DNA of 64,000 nucleotides from Lachnospiraceae bacterium MD308 (GCA_010206225.2 VIQU02000008.1:50284-114283); one strand, 5' to 3'; numbered from the stretch's first letter, positions 44,352 through 53,499 are shown. Translations and numbers: made by a program. Notes: generated from the sequence alone by a model not told the origin.

Positions 44352-44902
44352 TCATATTGTATTCCAGCAGCGCTCTTTCATAAATGCTGCAATAACAGCG
44401 ATATCTCCGCTTTTATAGTATTTTACAAGCAGTCGCTTGAATTCCGGTACTTTCTTCTCGGGAATTACCAAGAAACCTCCACCATGTGAAATAAGATAAT
44501 GGTTTGAATAAATGACAGAAGCACGTTTATTGCCATCCAGAAATTTTTGAGTCTTCATGCAGTAAAGGCACAATTTGATAGCAATGTTAAGGGGTTCATC
44601 TTCTTCTTCAACGATCTCTCGGATTCTATCTTTTACATTTAGTTCATTCGGTAGAGTTGGAACATAAGACGATTCGCCTATGGTAACTGGAATACCTCGG
44701 ATACGACCACCTTCGGCAAAAAGCCTTCATTCACAAGCCTTGCAATATGACTGAGCATATAGTAATCGAAACGACTAGCGACTATATCACGATCTAGAAT
44801 AAACTCCCATGCGTATTTAAAATTTAAAATCTTCTGCACATCAGTAGCGGTCATACCGAAAACTTTTCCGTTTTCTATGATTTCTTTTGTCTGCGTGAAC
44901 AA
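44352..44902 (-). pseudogene. Fic family protein, frameshifted
   Basis: Two frames together make a Fic/Doc-type protein. The first (44902 to about 44720) has ILDRDIVASRFDYYMLSHI and RLVNEGF. At the five A at 44718-44722 one base is missing; the other frame then reads AEGGRIRGIPVTIGES, on to KTQKFLDGNKRAS, the Fic motif, and ends with CWNTI. The catalytic His of HxFx(D/E)GN is Gln here. Fic proteins transfer AMP to proteins. The start (TTG) is weak and the N-terminus may also be damaged. Inactive as read. Confidence 0.7.
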
Positions 44903-44908
44903 TGCTTA

Positions 44909-44937
44909 TTGACATCTCTCTTCTAATATGCAATAAT
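44909..44937 (+). promoter_or_regulatory. Promoter of the GntR/ABC operon
   Basis: TTGACA at 44909-44914, 17 bases, AATAAT at 44932-44937. The operator immediately downstream overlaps the expected transcription start. Confidence 0.7.
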
Positions 44938-44942
44938 ATAGC

Positions 44943-44962
44943 TGTACTAATCAACTAATACA
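44943..44962 (+). promoter_or_regulatory. YtrA-type GntR operator
   Basis: TGTACTA (44943-44949) and TAATACA (44956-44962) form a near-perfect inverted repeat with a 6-base spacer, close to the TGTANTA...TANTACA pattern of YtrA-subfamily GntR repressors. Autoregulation of the operon is inferred. Confidence 0.6.
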
Positions 44963-45026
44963 ATAATATTGTTTTTTTGGTATTTACAATCTGTCTGAAA
45001 ACCATATACTAAGGGAGGTGAACTCT

Positions 45027-45395
45027 ATGCCATGGAATCTGGATAACAACCGACCAATTTATATCCAAATAATGGAGAGAATACAATTAGATATTATTTC
45101 CGGCGTTTACAAGCCCGGGGACAGACTGCCGTCTGTAAGGGAACTTGCCCTTCAGGCTGCAGTGAACCCTAATACAATGCAGAAAGCGCTGTCTGAACTG
45201 GAACGAAGCGGTATCGTCTACTCGAAACGGACCAGCGGACGGCTGATCACGGAGGATGAATCGATGTTAAAGCATTTAAAAACCGAACTTGCAGAAGAAC
45301 ATATCCATGCATTTTTAGAAAACATGGATAAGCTTGGCTTTTCGAAAGAAGAAATACTTGCTCTTACTCAGGAACAGCTTAAGGAGGCGAACTAA
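45027..45395 (+). CDS. GntR family transcriptional regulator, YtrA subfamily
   Basis: 122 residues: an N-terminal winged helix (PIYIQIMERIQLDI, the DRLPSVRELALQAAVNPNTM recognition helix) and the short C-terminal tail of YtrA regulators, which lack a large effector domain. The ATG at 45027 has GGGAGG 8 bases upstream; a GTG at 45018 lies inside the ribosome site. It probably represses the ABC genes that follow it. Such cassettes respond to cell-wall antibiotics in several Firmicutes. Confidence 0.92.
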   Translation: MPWNLDNNRPIYIQIMERIQLDIISGVYKPGDRLPSVRELALQAAVNPNTMQKALSELERSGIVYSKRTSGRLITEDESMLKHLKTELAEEHIHAFLENMDKLGFSKEEILALTQEQLKEAN

Positions 45396-45396
45396 T

Positions 45397-46098
45397 ATGA
45401 ATCCGATCTTAGAATGTTACGGACTTACAAAAAGCTACAATAAAATGTATACCGCCCTGAATAACTTAAACCTGACTCTGGACCGCGGACAGATCATCGG
45501 GCTTCTGGGACCGAACGGAAGCGGAAAGACTACTTTTATCAAGCTGCTCAATGATGTGCTTGTACCCACACAGGGCGAAATCCGCATCAACGGTATGGCG
45601 CCGGGTGTTGAGACGAAAAAGATTGTCTCCTATCTGCCGGAGCGTACCTATCTGGATGAAACTATGAAGGTAAAAGAAACCATTCAATATTTTTCTGATT
45701 TTTATGATAATTTTTCTGACGAACGAGCATATCAGATGTTGGATGACTTACAGATTGATACCAACGCACGGCTGAAGACTCTTTCCAAAGGGACAAAAGA
45801 AAAGGTGCAGCTGATTCTTGTAATGAGCCGGGACGCTGACCTTTATGTACTGGATGAGCCGATCGGCGGCGTAGATCCGGCAGCAAGAGACTACATCTTA
45901 AGCACGATTTTAAACAATTATAATGAAAAGGCTGCAATCCTTATTTCCACTCATCTGATTCAGGATATTGAGAATATTCTGGACCGGGTACTTTTTATCA
46001 AACAGGGACAACTCGTCCTAAACGCAACTGTCGATGAGATTCGTACAGAGCAGGGAAAATCTGTGGATGCTCTGTTCAGGGAGGTATTCAGATGTTAA
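45397..46098 (+). CDS. ABC transporter ATP-binding protein
   Basis: 233 residues. Walker A GPNGSGKTT, Q-loop region SYLPERTYLD, ABC signature LSKGTKEK, Walker B LYVLDEPIGGVDP and the H-loop in LISTHLIQ. AAGGAGG is 9 bases before the ATG at 45397, two bases after the regulator stop. Pairs with the membrane subunit that overlaps it by seven bases. Substrate unknown; may export a peptide or remodel lipids. Confidence 0.95.
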   Translation: MNPILECYGLTKSYNKMYTALNNLNLTLDRGQIIGLLGPNGSGKTTFIKLLNDVLVPTQGEIRINGMAPGVETKKIVSYLPERTYLDETMKVKETIQYFSDFYDNFSDERAYQMLDDLQIDTNARLKTLSKGTKEKVQLILVMSRDADLYVLDEPIGGVDPAARDYILSTILNNYNEKAAILISTHLIQDIENILDRVLFIKQGQLVLNATVDEIRTEQGKSVDALFREVFRC

Positions 46099-46922
46099 GT
46101 AAACTGATCAAATATGACATGAAATCATTAAACCGTTTTCTGCCTGTCTTGCACCTGTTCATTTTGCTGTCTTCCATAATGATAAGAGTTTTCATCACAG
46201 GCAGAATAAAACCACAGACTTCCAGCGAACAGACGGACTTTTTAATCATACTTTGCTATGTCCTGTATTTTACAATGATTACCGCCCTTTCCACGGGAAC
46301 CTATCTGATCGCCGGTATCCGCTTTTATAAAAATATGTTTTCTGACGAAGGATATCTTACAAAGACTCTCCCGATCACCAACGGCATGCATCTTCTGTCA
46401 AAGACGATTGCCGGAAGTATCTGGGCAATGGTCAACATGTGTTTCGTTTATCTTTGTTCATACGTCGTAATCTGGACTCCATATATAAAGTCGGTTGTGG
46501 ATGAAAACAAAGACGATATTTTGCAAGAATTCGGCTTTGTAGGAAAATACGCTGGCCTTTCCTTTTCCACTGTACTTCTGATTTTGCTGTTATTCAGCTG
46601 CTTCGGGGCTATCTCCAGCATCATCATGATATATGCCTCTGTTGCCCTCGGTCAGCTTTTTTCCAGTCACCGTGTACTCGGCGCAGTCGTTTCTTACTTT
46701 GTCATTTCAACCTTGATATCCGTTTTATCGGTAGTCGCTATGGCACTTTTGGGAAGTGAAACCCGGTTGATCGTAACTTCCGGTTCATTAGAGGATGAGT
46801 TTAATCTCGTCTCTTACATGATCGAGATTATGAAAATCAGCGCTGGTTTAATGATCATAACTTCGGTTATCCTGTATGTTGCGACTCATTGCATAATGAA
46901 CAAAAAGATCAACCTGATATAG
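46092..46922 (+). CDS. ABC transporter permease
   Basis: 276 residues with six predicted membrane helices (first at about 20-40, then near 55, 105, 150-180, 195-220 and 245-265). It forms the membrane part of the YtrA-linked transporter; its start lies inside the last codons of the ATPase gene. No signature beyond ABC-2-type hydrophobicity. No substrate can be inferred. Confidence 0.85.
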   Translation: MLSKLIKYDMKSLNRFLPVLHLFILLSSIMIRVFITGRIKPQTSSEQTDFLIILCYVLYFTMITALSTGTYLIAGIRFYKNMFSDEGYLTKTLPITNGMHLLSKTIAGSIWAMVNMCFVYLCSYVVIWTPYIKSVVDENKDDILQEFGFVGKYAGLSFSTVLLILLLFSCFGAISSIIMIYASVALGQLFSSHRVLGAVVSYFVISTLISVLSVVAMALLGSETRLIVTSGSLEDEFNLVSYMIEIMKISAGLMIITSVILYVATHCIMNKKINLI

Positions 46923-46928
46923 TAACGG

Positions 46929-46988
46929 AGAATCCAGTTTCGCATCAGGAAAAGAACAATACTCTTTTCTGCCGCCAAACTGGATTCT
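46929..46988. terminator. Two-way hairpin between converging ABC and ogt transcripts
   Basis: A 12-base perfect outer stem AGAATCCAGTTT/AAACTGGATTCT with an inner GAAAAGA/TCTTTTC stem. No long T-run on either strand; placed exactly between the converging genes. Confidence 0.65.
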
Positions 46989-46997
46989 TCTCCCGTT

Positions 46998-47561
46998 CTA
47001 TAATTCTGTTCCTTTCTTGGGAATAAAAAATCGTTCCACATCAACTCTTTCAAGAGTAAGAAGTCTGATTTTTTTCTCAATTCCTCCTGCATACCCTGTA
47101 AGACTGCCGTTCGTTCCCACAACCCGGTGACACGGAATCATGATGGAAATCGGATTACGTGCAACGGCGCCGCCTACTGCCTGCGCAGACATAGACGACT
47201 TCCCCTGTCTGTCCGAAAGCATCTTTGCAATCGCTCCATAGGTAATCGTCTCTCCATAAGGAATCTCCCTTAAAATCCCCCAGACACTTTGCTGAAAGGC
47301 GCTGCCTTTCGGCATAAGCGGAAAAGAAATCTCCTTCTGCTCTCCCCTGAAATAAGCATTCAGCCATTCACGCGCCATACGGAATACCACGCTGGGGACA
47401 TCGTCATCCGCAGCGCCACAGCCGTTTTTTTCCCTGTTCTGAATCTCTAACGTCCTTCCAAAATACTTTTGCCCTTCTATCCACAGTCCGGTAATACTTG
47501 TACCATCCCCTGACAATGTAAGCCTCCCTATCGGCGAACTATAAATCATGAGTTTTTCCAT
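46998..47561 (-). CDS. ogt: Methylated-DNA-protein-cysteine methyltransferase
   Basis: Direct-reversal repair protein removing O6-alkyl groups from guanine. 187 residues from the ATG at 47561 (AGGAGG 6 bases upstream). It has GETITYGAIAKML, the NPISIMIPCHRVVGTNG active site with the acceptor Cys, and the closing LTGYAGGIEKK. Its start overlaps the DinG-like helicase by 23 bases, so the two are translated from one message. Confidence 0.96.
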   Translation of the reverse strand: MEKLMIYSSPIGRLTLSGDGTSITGLWIEGQKYFGRTLEIQNREKNGCGAADDDVPSVVFRMAREWLNAYFRGEQKEISFPLMPKGSAFQQSVWGILREIPYGETITYGAIAKMLSDRQGKSSMSAQAVGGAVARNPISIMIPCHRVVGTNGSLTGYAGGIEKKIRLLTLERVDVERFFIPKKGTEL

Positions 47562-49965
47562 GCTGTTCCTCCTGCCCGCTGTTACTCCAAAAATCTGCAA
47601 TCCGCTCTGCCGCGCTCTTCACATGACACAGGCTCATATCCTTCCATTCTCTCGGAAAGACTTCTCGATAGCGGCTGTCCCTGAAGCGCTCATCAAGAAG
47701 CAGGATCACTCCTCTGTCCTCATCCGTACGAATGACTCTCCCTGCTGACTGCAAAACTTTATTCATTCCCGGATAGAGATACGCATAATCAAATCCCCGG
47801 ACTCCCTGCCCGTTAAAATAATATTTCAAAAGCTCCCGTTCCCTGCACACCTGCGGAAGTCCGGTCCCTACGATGATTGCACCGATCAGCCGATCCCTTG
47901 CCAGATCGATTCCTTCTGAAAAGATGCCTCCCATAACACAGAAGCCCATCAGACTGTTTCCCCGCTCTTCTTCAAAATTCTCAAGGAAGATCTCCCTTGC
48001 TTCCTCAGACATATACTGAGCCTGCATCACATAATCTACAGAGACATCCTTTCTCACGTCAAGCAGACTTAAAAACACCTCATAGACTTCCTCCATAAAA
48101 TGATAGGAAGGGAAAAACGCCATGTAATTTCCGGCTCTGACTCCCGCAATCTCCAGCAGATACTCGGCATATCTGCGATACATCTCCTCCCCGCGTCTCG
48201 TATATTTTGTGCTGACATCCATCCCAAGAAGAAGGAGACGCTTACGATTATCAAACGGAGACTCCGCATAAACCGCGTAATCATCCTTAGCCGTACTCAA
48301 AAGCTTCTTATAATAATGGATCGGAAGAAGGGTAGCCGAAAAAAATACGGTACTATTTCCTTTATCCAAAAATTCCTGAAGATTCTTCGACGGATTCACG
48401 CAGAACAGGCAGACCTTAAACCTTCCGCCGCTCTCCATCTCAGAATACATCAGATAATTTTCGTCCAATTTATCATAAATATTTAAAAACATGCGGAGAT
48501 CAAAGTAAAAATCCAGCACTTCCTTCCGAAGCTCCTCTTCCGGATTCTTCGATTGACGCTCCTCTTCCAGAAACCGATCCATCTCCATCATGAGATTCAT
48601 GAGCTTCAAATAGAGATGCGATACACTGTTCAGTATCTGGTAATCCTCACATTCACGCTTCATAGCTAAAAGCTGTCGATTGCTCTCATCCAGTCTTTTT
48701 GAAAGTTTAACGTCCTTTGATTTCACCAGTTTTTTTATCTTCAGGAAATCTTCCTTGCAGATACTGGCACTGTACATCTTTCGTCCCCGTTCCACCAGAT
48801 TGTGGGCCTCATCGATCAAAAACAAATACTCTCCCTGATTGCCTTCTCCAAAAAAACGGCGGAGATGGACATTGGGATCAAACACATAATTGTAGTCGCA
48901 GATCACCGCATCGATCCAATCAGACACGTCAAGGCTCATCTCAAAAGGACACACCTGCCATTTTCTCGCCTGCTCTTCAATAATTTCCCGGCTCATCTCA
49001 TCCGATGTGGTAAGAAGTTCATAAACCGCATCGTTCACTCTGTCATAATGCCCTTTTGCGTAGATACAGCCATCCGGATTACAGTTAGTCTCCTCGCAAA
49101 AGCAGATTTTATCCTTCGCTGTCAGCACAAGCACCTTCATTCGCAAAGCCTGCTCTTTTAAAATATCAAAAGCCTGCCATGCCACAGTCCTTGTGATTGT
49201 CTTTGCCGTCAGATAGAATATCTTATCTCCCAGCCCTTCTCCTACTGCCCTAACCGCGGGAAATACGGTCGCCATCGTCTTTCCCACCCCGGTAGGGGCC
49301 TGAATAAACAGCTTCTTCTTTCTGAGAATCGTACGGTACACAGAAGTCACCAGCTCTCTCTGTCCCTCCCGATAAGCAAAGGGGAACTCCACATCCTTAA
49401 TCGAACGGTTGCGCTTCTCCTTCCAACGAATCTGGTATCTGGCCCATTTTTCATATTTCCCTGCCAGATCAAAGAACCATGTTGAAAGTTCCTCAAAGGA
49501 ATACACGGACTGAAACCTTTTAATATTCTCTGTTTCCATATTGCAGTAAGTCATCTGCACCCCGATATGCTCCTGCTTTTTCTGCTCTGCATAAATGAAC
49601 GCATAGCATTTAGCCTGCGCAAGATGTACTGGAGATGGCTCCTTTACTGCCTCAAGCTCCTTAAGTACCCCTTTGATCTCATCAATAACAATCCCGTCCG
49701 AAGTTTCAATAACGCCGTCTGCCCTTCCCTCTATGAGTAAAGCAAACCCCTTACACGGTATCTCATATCTTAAGCCGACCTCCGCATGATAATCCGCCCC
49801 CATCCGCCTTTGAATCCTGCGGTGTATCTTTCCTCCAAGAAGCATGGCGTCCTTATCCGTACCCGCTGTCCGATTGTCTATATCCCCACTGCGCATAATA
49901 AATTCCACAAGATTACGCACTGAAATTTTTACAAGAGGCTGTTCCATCTTTCTCACACCTGACAC
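47539..49965 (-). CDS. DinG/XPD-family ATP-dependent DNA helicase with N-terminal PD-(D/E)XK domain
   Basis: 808 residues. Residues about 10-190 carry a nuclease-like PD-(D/E)XK fold (LIEGRADGVIE then VIDEIKG, QAKCYAFIYA). Residues 195-790 are the XPD/DinG helicase: QAPTGVGKTMA (Walker A), an iron-sulfur domain with cysteines in CFCEETNCNPDGC and CPFEMS, LIDEAHNLVE (DEAH), FFSATLLP, and the late GIFSEGIDL and QSAGRVIRTDEDRG (motif VI). It probably unwinds damaged DNA 5'-3'. The GTG at 49965 has GGAGG 10 bases upstream; an ATG at 49947 is the alternative. Confidence 0.93.
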   Translation of the reverse strand: MSGVRKMEQPLVKISVRNLVEFIMRSGDIDNRTAGTDKDAMLLGGKIHRRIQRRMGADYHAEVGLRYEIPCKGFALLIEGRADGVIETSDGIVIDEIKGVLKELEAVKEPSPVHLAQAKCYAFIYAEQKKQEHIGVQMTYCNMETENIKRFQSVYSFEELSTWFFDLAGKYEKWARYQIRWKEKRNRSIKDVEFPFAYREGQRELVTSVYRTILRKKKLFIQAPTGVGKTMATVFPAVRAVGEGLGDKIFYLTAKTITRTVAWQAFDILKEQALRMKVLVLTAKDKICFCEETNCNPDGCIYAKGHYDRVNDAVYELLTTSDEMSREIIEEQARKWQVCPFEMSLDVSDWIDAVICDYNYVFDPNVHLRRFFGEGNQGEYLFLIDEAHNLVERGRKMYSASICKEDFLKIKKLVKSKDVKLSKRLDESNRQLLAMKRECEDYQILNSVSHLYLKLMNLMMEMDRFLEEERQSKNPEEELRKEVLDFYFDLRMFLNIYDKLDENYLMYSEMESGGRFKVCLFCVNPSKNLQEFLDKGNSTVFFSATLLPIHYYKKLLSTAKDDYAVYAESPFDNRKRLLLLGMDVSTKYTRRGEEMYRRYAEYLLEIAGVRAGNYMAFFPSYHFMEEVYEVFLSLLDVRKDVSVDYVMQAQYMSEEAREIFLENFEEERGNSLMGFCVMGGIFSEGIDLARDRLIGAIIVGTGLPQVCRERELLKYYFNGQGVRGFDYAYLYPGMNKVLQSAGRVIRTDEDRGVILLLDERFRDSRYREVFPREWKDMSLCHVKSAAERIADFWSNSGQEEQHGKTHDL

Positions 49966-49993
49966 TCTAAGTATACCTCCTATCCTTAGGGAT

Positions 49994-50022
49994 ATTATAG
50001 GGTATATTTATTTTGAGTACAA
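49994..50022 (-). promoter_or_regulatory. Promoter of the helicase-ogt pair
   Basis: TTGTAC (complement of 50017-50022), 17 bases, TATAAT (complement of 49994-49999). A perfect ACCGGATA-TTTG-TATCCGGT hairpin at 50022-50041 overlaps its -35 and the end of the upstream gene. Confidence 0.65.
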
Positions 50023-50040
50023 CCGGATATTTGTATCCGG

Positions 50041-50826
50041 TTATGAAAACTCCACCATATTCGGACGATACCAGAGCGGCAGATGTCCTCTCTGGCACAC
50101 AGGATTCTCTCTTTCTTTAATAGCAATCGTTTTACAGAAGCTCTTAAAAAGCTCCTCATACTCTATTTCTTTCTCCGAAAATTTCTGAAAATACTCATCA
50201 TATTCTGCTTTCTGCGACTCATCATACGCTTCCTGTACAAGCACCCACTTTTTTCTCGCCTCATGCACTGCAAACGCACGGTGTGTCTTATCATGGATCA
50301 TCCAGTTTTCCAGCGGGAACCGATCCGTAAAGTGAGGCGCAATACAGGTAAGAACATGGCTTTTCGGAGTGATCGGCGCATATAACACACCGCCCTCCAA
50401 CTCCCGGAACCTTATAAACTCAACTAAGAAGTGCGATTCGTTGCCGACTCTCCTGCTAAGTTCAAACACTTTTCTTACTTTCGGATGTCCGAGATGCTCC
50501 ATGATCCTCTTACTGTCCTTAAGCTTTTTTGCTGCAAGACAAGTCCCAAGCACAGCATCTCCCTTGCCGGCATCTGCAGAGAGCGCCGCCTGATAGATAT
50601 CATGCCAGGCAAGCGTCCCCATATGCTTTCGAATCATATGCTCTACTGCAACGGCCTTCTTTTCTGTCTCTTCGACCTCCGCATAATTGCAGAAGAGCTG
50701 CTGTTCTATAAAGCCGCAAAGCGCAATCTCGCATTCCCCCTCTGCTTTCTGCGCTTTCCATGCATCATAGACAGCGGAGAAAATACCCGTGACTGAATCT
50801 GTACACACATAAACCGTCTTCATCAT
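50041..50826 (-). CDS. TIGR03915-family (DUF4130) putative DNA metabolism protein
   Basis: 261 residues. It matches the family that always travels with a radical SAM/helix-hairpin-helix partner: VYVCTDSVTGIFSAVYDAW, the central FRELEGGVLYAPITPKSHVL motif and RFPLENWMIHDKTHRAFAV. The fold is uracil-DNA-glycosylase-like in the wider family, so a role in nucleotide or DNA damage processing is assumed. It lies 18 bases after its partner, behind an SOS-like promoter. No biochemical function is established to my knowledge. Confidence 0.87.
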   Translation of the reverse strand: MMKTVYVCTDSVTGIFSAVYDAWKAQKAEGECEIALCGFIEQQLFCNYAEVEETEKKAVAVEHMIRKHMGTLAWHDIYQAALSADAGKGDAVLGTCLAAKKLKDSKRIMEHLGHPKVRKVFELSRRVGNESHFLVEFIRFRELEGGVLYAPITPKSHVLTCIAPHFTDRFPLENWMIHDKTHRAFAVHEARKKWVLVQEAYDESQKAEYDEYFQKFSEKEIEYEELFKSFCKTIAIKERENPVCQRGHLPLWYRPNMVEFS

Positions 50827-50844
50827 CCTCTGTCTGCCCCCCTT

Positions 50845-52173
50845 TTACATGCTGCTCTGCTTGATTACTTTATCCGCATCAAATCTCACATCATCAAACA
50901 GAGATAACTGCCTATAACCCATATTCACTACTTCCTGCGGCAACTTCTCCCCCACGTTCAGAAGATTTCTCGTAATGTAATCCTCCTCTATCTTCGTAGG
51001 GTACATCATCTTCCCGCTGCAGGTGATGAAATACAAGGCGCGCTTTAACACCACGCCTATCTTTTTCAAATCTGCAAAATCCAGATTTCCAAACCGTCTC
51101 GCCCTGACAATACGTCCGGCGGATTTGTATCCGATTCCCGGAACGCGAAGAAGCCTTTTATAATCCGCTCTGTTCACCTCTACCGGAAATTCCTCCAAGT
51201 GCTTTAACGCCCAATTGCACTTTGGATCAAACAGTACATTGAAATTAGGGTTCTTCTCAGATAAAAGTTCATCCGCCTGAAAATGATAATAACGAAGCAG
51301 CCAATCCGCCTGATAGAGCCTGTGCTCTCTTAAAAGCGGCGACCCCTCATCCGTCCTTGCGGGAAGATTGGTATCCTCGTTCACATGGACAAAGGCAGAG
51401 TAAAATACTCTCTTTAAATCAAACTTCTGATATAAAGACTCTGCAACCTGCATGATCTGATAATCCGTCTCTGGCGTTGCTCCAATGATCATCTGGGTAC
51501 TTTGTCCTGCGGGAACAAACTTAGGAGAATTGCGGTAAAGGGCTACCTCCTGCTTGTTTCTGGCCATACCGTTCTGTACAAGCCGCATAGGCGTCAGTAT
51601 GTTCTTCCTCGTCTTATTGGGCGCGAGAAGCTTTAAGCTCTCTGCTGTAGGAAGTTCCAGATTGACACTCATCCGGTCCGTCAGAAAGCCCACTCTTTGA
51701 ATCAGCTCCTGACTTGCCCCCGGAATTGCTTTTACATGAATATAACCTTGAAAATTATGCTCATGCCTTAGCTTATACAGTGTTGCGTAGATCAGCTCCA
51801 TCGTATAATCCGGACTTTTTAACACTCCCGAACTTAAAAACAGCCCCTCAATATAGTTCCTCCTGTAAAACTCCATCATCAGCGTGCAGATCTCGTCTGG
51901 TGTAAAAGAAGCCCTCTTTACATCATTGCTCCTGCGGTTGATGCAGTATTTGCAATCATAAATACACTCGTTAGTGAACAAAATCTTTAAGAGCGAGATA
52001 CATCTTCCGTCCGATGAAAAACTGTGGCAGATACCTGCAAGCTTACAGTTCCCCATGCCAGTCCCGTCATTGCTTCGGGAAACTCCGCTGGAAGTACATG
52101 CCACATCATACTTTGCCGCATCTGTCAGAATATTCAGTTTATCATAGACAGACATACTTTCCTGAATCCTCAT
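50845..52173 (-). CDS. TIGR03916-family radical SAM protein linked to DNA repair
   Basis: 442 residues. The radical SAM site is CIYDCKYCINRR. A C-terminal helix-hairpin-helix (LLRVPGIGYKSAGRIVRAR) binds DNA. It is the 'putative DNA modification/repair radical SAM protein', partner of the DUF4130 gene that follows. Together they resemble a lesion-reversal or base-modifying machine (compare spore photoproduct lyase chemistry, which is inference). The SOS-like promoter upstream supports a damage response. Confidence 0.92.
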   Translation of the reverse strand: MRIQESMSVYDKLNILTDAAKYDVACTSSGVSRSNDGTGMGNCKLAGICHSFSSDGRCISLLKILFTNECIYDCKYCINRRSNDVKRASFTPDEICTLMMEFYRRNYIEGLFLSSGVLKSPDYTMELIYATLYKLRHEHNFQGYIHVKAIPGASQELIQRVGFLTDRMSVNLELPTAESLKLLAPNKTRKNILTPMRLVQNGMARNKQEVALYRNSPKFVPAGQSTQMIIGATPETDYQIMQVAESLYQKFDLKRVFYSAFVHVNEDTNLPARTDEGSPLLREHRLYQADWLLRYYHFQADELLSEKNPNFNVLFDPKCNWALKHLEEFPVEVNRADYKRLLRVPGIGYKSAGRIVRARRFGNLDFADLKKIGVVLKRALYFITCSGKMMYPTKIEEDYITRNLLNVGEKLPQEVVNMGYRQLSLFDDVRFDADKVIKQSSM

Positions 52174-52262
52174 AATACACCTCTGAAAACAGTCAGGCGG
52201 CGCTTCACAGTCTTCAGCATTCTCCCTGCCGCCGGTTATCTTTCACATTCATTATCCCGCAA

Positions 52263-52312
52263 GAACGTTCGTTCGATAATACAATTATACAAACAAACGT
52301 TCTTTGTGTCAA
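52263..52312 (-). promoter_or_regulatory. LexA-controlled promoter of the DNA repair operon
   Basis: On the minus strand: TTGACA (complement of 52307-52312), a 17-base spacer, TATAAT (complement of 52284-52289), a full consensus. A LexA-like box AGAACGTTTGTTT (52291-52303) fills the spacer and CGAACGAACGTTC (52263-52275) lies just downstream of the start, close to the Firmicute SOS consensus CGAACNNNNGTTCG. The rest of the 325-base gap (52174-52498) shows no gene. Confidence 0.78.
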
Positions 52313-52498
52313 CCCCCATTTTTAAATTTCCCGTTTTATCTTATCAAAGCAGTTTTACACAGAATTTTTAAGGACATTCTGCAATGTTTTTGATTCATCC
52401 TGTCATGGATTTTTTCCGCGGAACAAGATATACTTCTATCCAGCAAACTAAAATCCATTTGACCCAATCAAAAATACATATAGAAAGGAACATAAATC

Positions 52499-52840
52499 AT
52501 GACAAAAACGATTATAAATTTAGGAATTCCTGCTTATCTTACTTTATGCGCTGACAATCATACCTTTGAATCTGCTGCACCTGCCGCTTCTTCAAGCTTT
52601 GACGATGTTACAGTCAAATTCCAGTCAGCGCCTGAACATCTTGCTATATTTTTAACTGCCGGTCCCACTCCCGTTCGATGGCTGAAACTTCGCTGGGAGA
52701 CCGCATGGCCGGATAAAGTACGTTTTCTGGGAGATGCATGGGAACGTGGGTACGGCGATCTTGAATGGCGCGGAATGAGCGCAAACCGTTTTATGCCGTG
52801 GTATTTCTGCGCGGCCGGCGAACAGTATATCCTTTGCTGC
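52499..52840 (+). pseudogene. N-terminal fragment of a glycosidase-like gene (alpha-galactosidase-type)
   Basis: The first 114 codons (MTKTIINLGIPAYLTLCADN, then RWETAWPDKVRFLGDAWERG, DLEWRGMSANRFMPWYF, AAGEQYILCCG) resemble the N-terminal domain of GH36-like alpha-galactosidase-type proteins. After GEQYILCCG the frame runs into the 3' side of the AraC gene and reads antisense to it up to 52999. The catalytic part is absent. AAAGGAAC precedes the ATG. Confidence 0.6.
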
Positions 52841-53499
52841 GGCGACACCCCGAGCTCCCTCCGAAACAGTTCATACAAGTGGCCGCGGCTTACATTCAGG
52901 TATTCTGCCACGTCTTCTACCAAAAGCTCCCCGGATATATGTTCTCCGATAAAGTCAACAGCCTTTGTCACATACCGGTTATCACTCTGCTCCATCTGAC
53001 TGTATGCCGCCCTCTGCTGCTCAAGCAACGCCGCGAACAAAAGATACAGACTGCCCTGAATAGTACATTCATCCACTGGAGACAACTCATCATGCCGCAT
53101 CATCTCTTCAATAATATTTGTTATCTTTTTCATATCCGGAAGCTCCAGTACCGGCATGCCGGCATTCATCCGACACTGCTCCAAAAGCCTTGGCGCCAAA
53201 CTCCCGCTTACGCATACCCACATATATACCCATGGATTTTCCGGTTCCGCATGATAAAGAGTGCTCACCCCCGGCACTGTAAGGAAGCATTGCCCCTTTC
53301 TTATCCGGTAATGCTTATGATTAAGGTAATAATGTCCCTCCCCTTCTGTCACAAAATGGATCATATAATAATCTCTCACAGAAGGGCCGAAAGACTGGTT
53401 TTTCGTCCCAATTTCATATCCGCATGATATCAGGCACAGTTCTTTTGATGAAGTCCTGCGCACCATAACAACCCTTTCTCTCCCTGCACTCTTCTCCAT
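52833..53499 (-). pseudogene. AraC family regulator truncated within its DNA-binding domain
   Basis: The N-terminal cupin sensing domain is complete (HFVTEGEGHYYLNHKHYRIR, RKGQCFLTVPG) and the first helix-turn-helix is present (LLVEDVAEYLNVSRGHLYEL, then FRRELGVSPQQ). There the AraC homology ends: the second HTH that should follow is replaced by about 95 chance codons that read antisense to the glycosidase fragment. AraC proteins need both HTHs, so it is probably inactive. AAGGA precedes the ATG. Confidence 0.7.

Noticed and set aside
50022..50041. ACCGGATA/TATCCGGT hairpin as a terminator of the DUF4130 gene
   Set aside because: No T-run follows on the relevant strand. It could be a protein-binding site or weak attenuator; kept only as a note on the helicase promoter.
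52558..52832. Last 95 codons of the AraC-frame as a new C-terminal domain
   Set aside because: They are the exact antisense of the glycosidase fragment and lack any HTH; chance read-through after a deletion.
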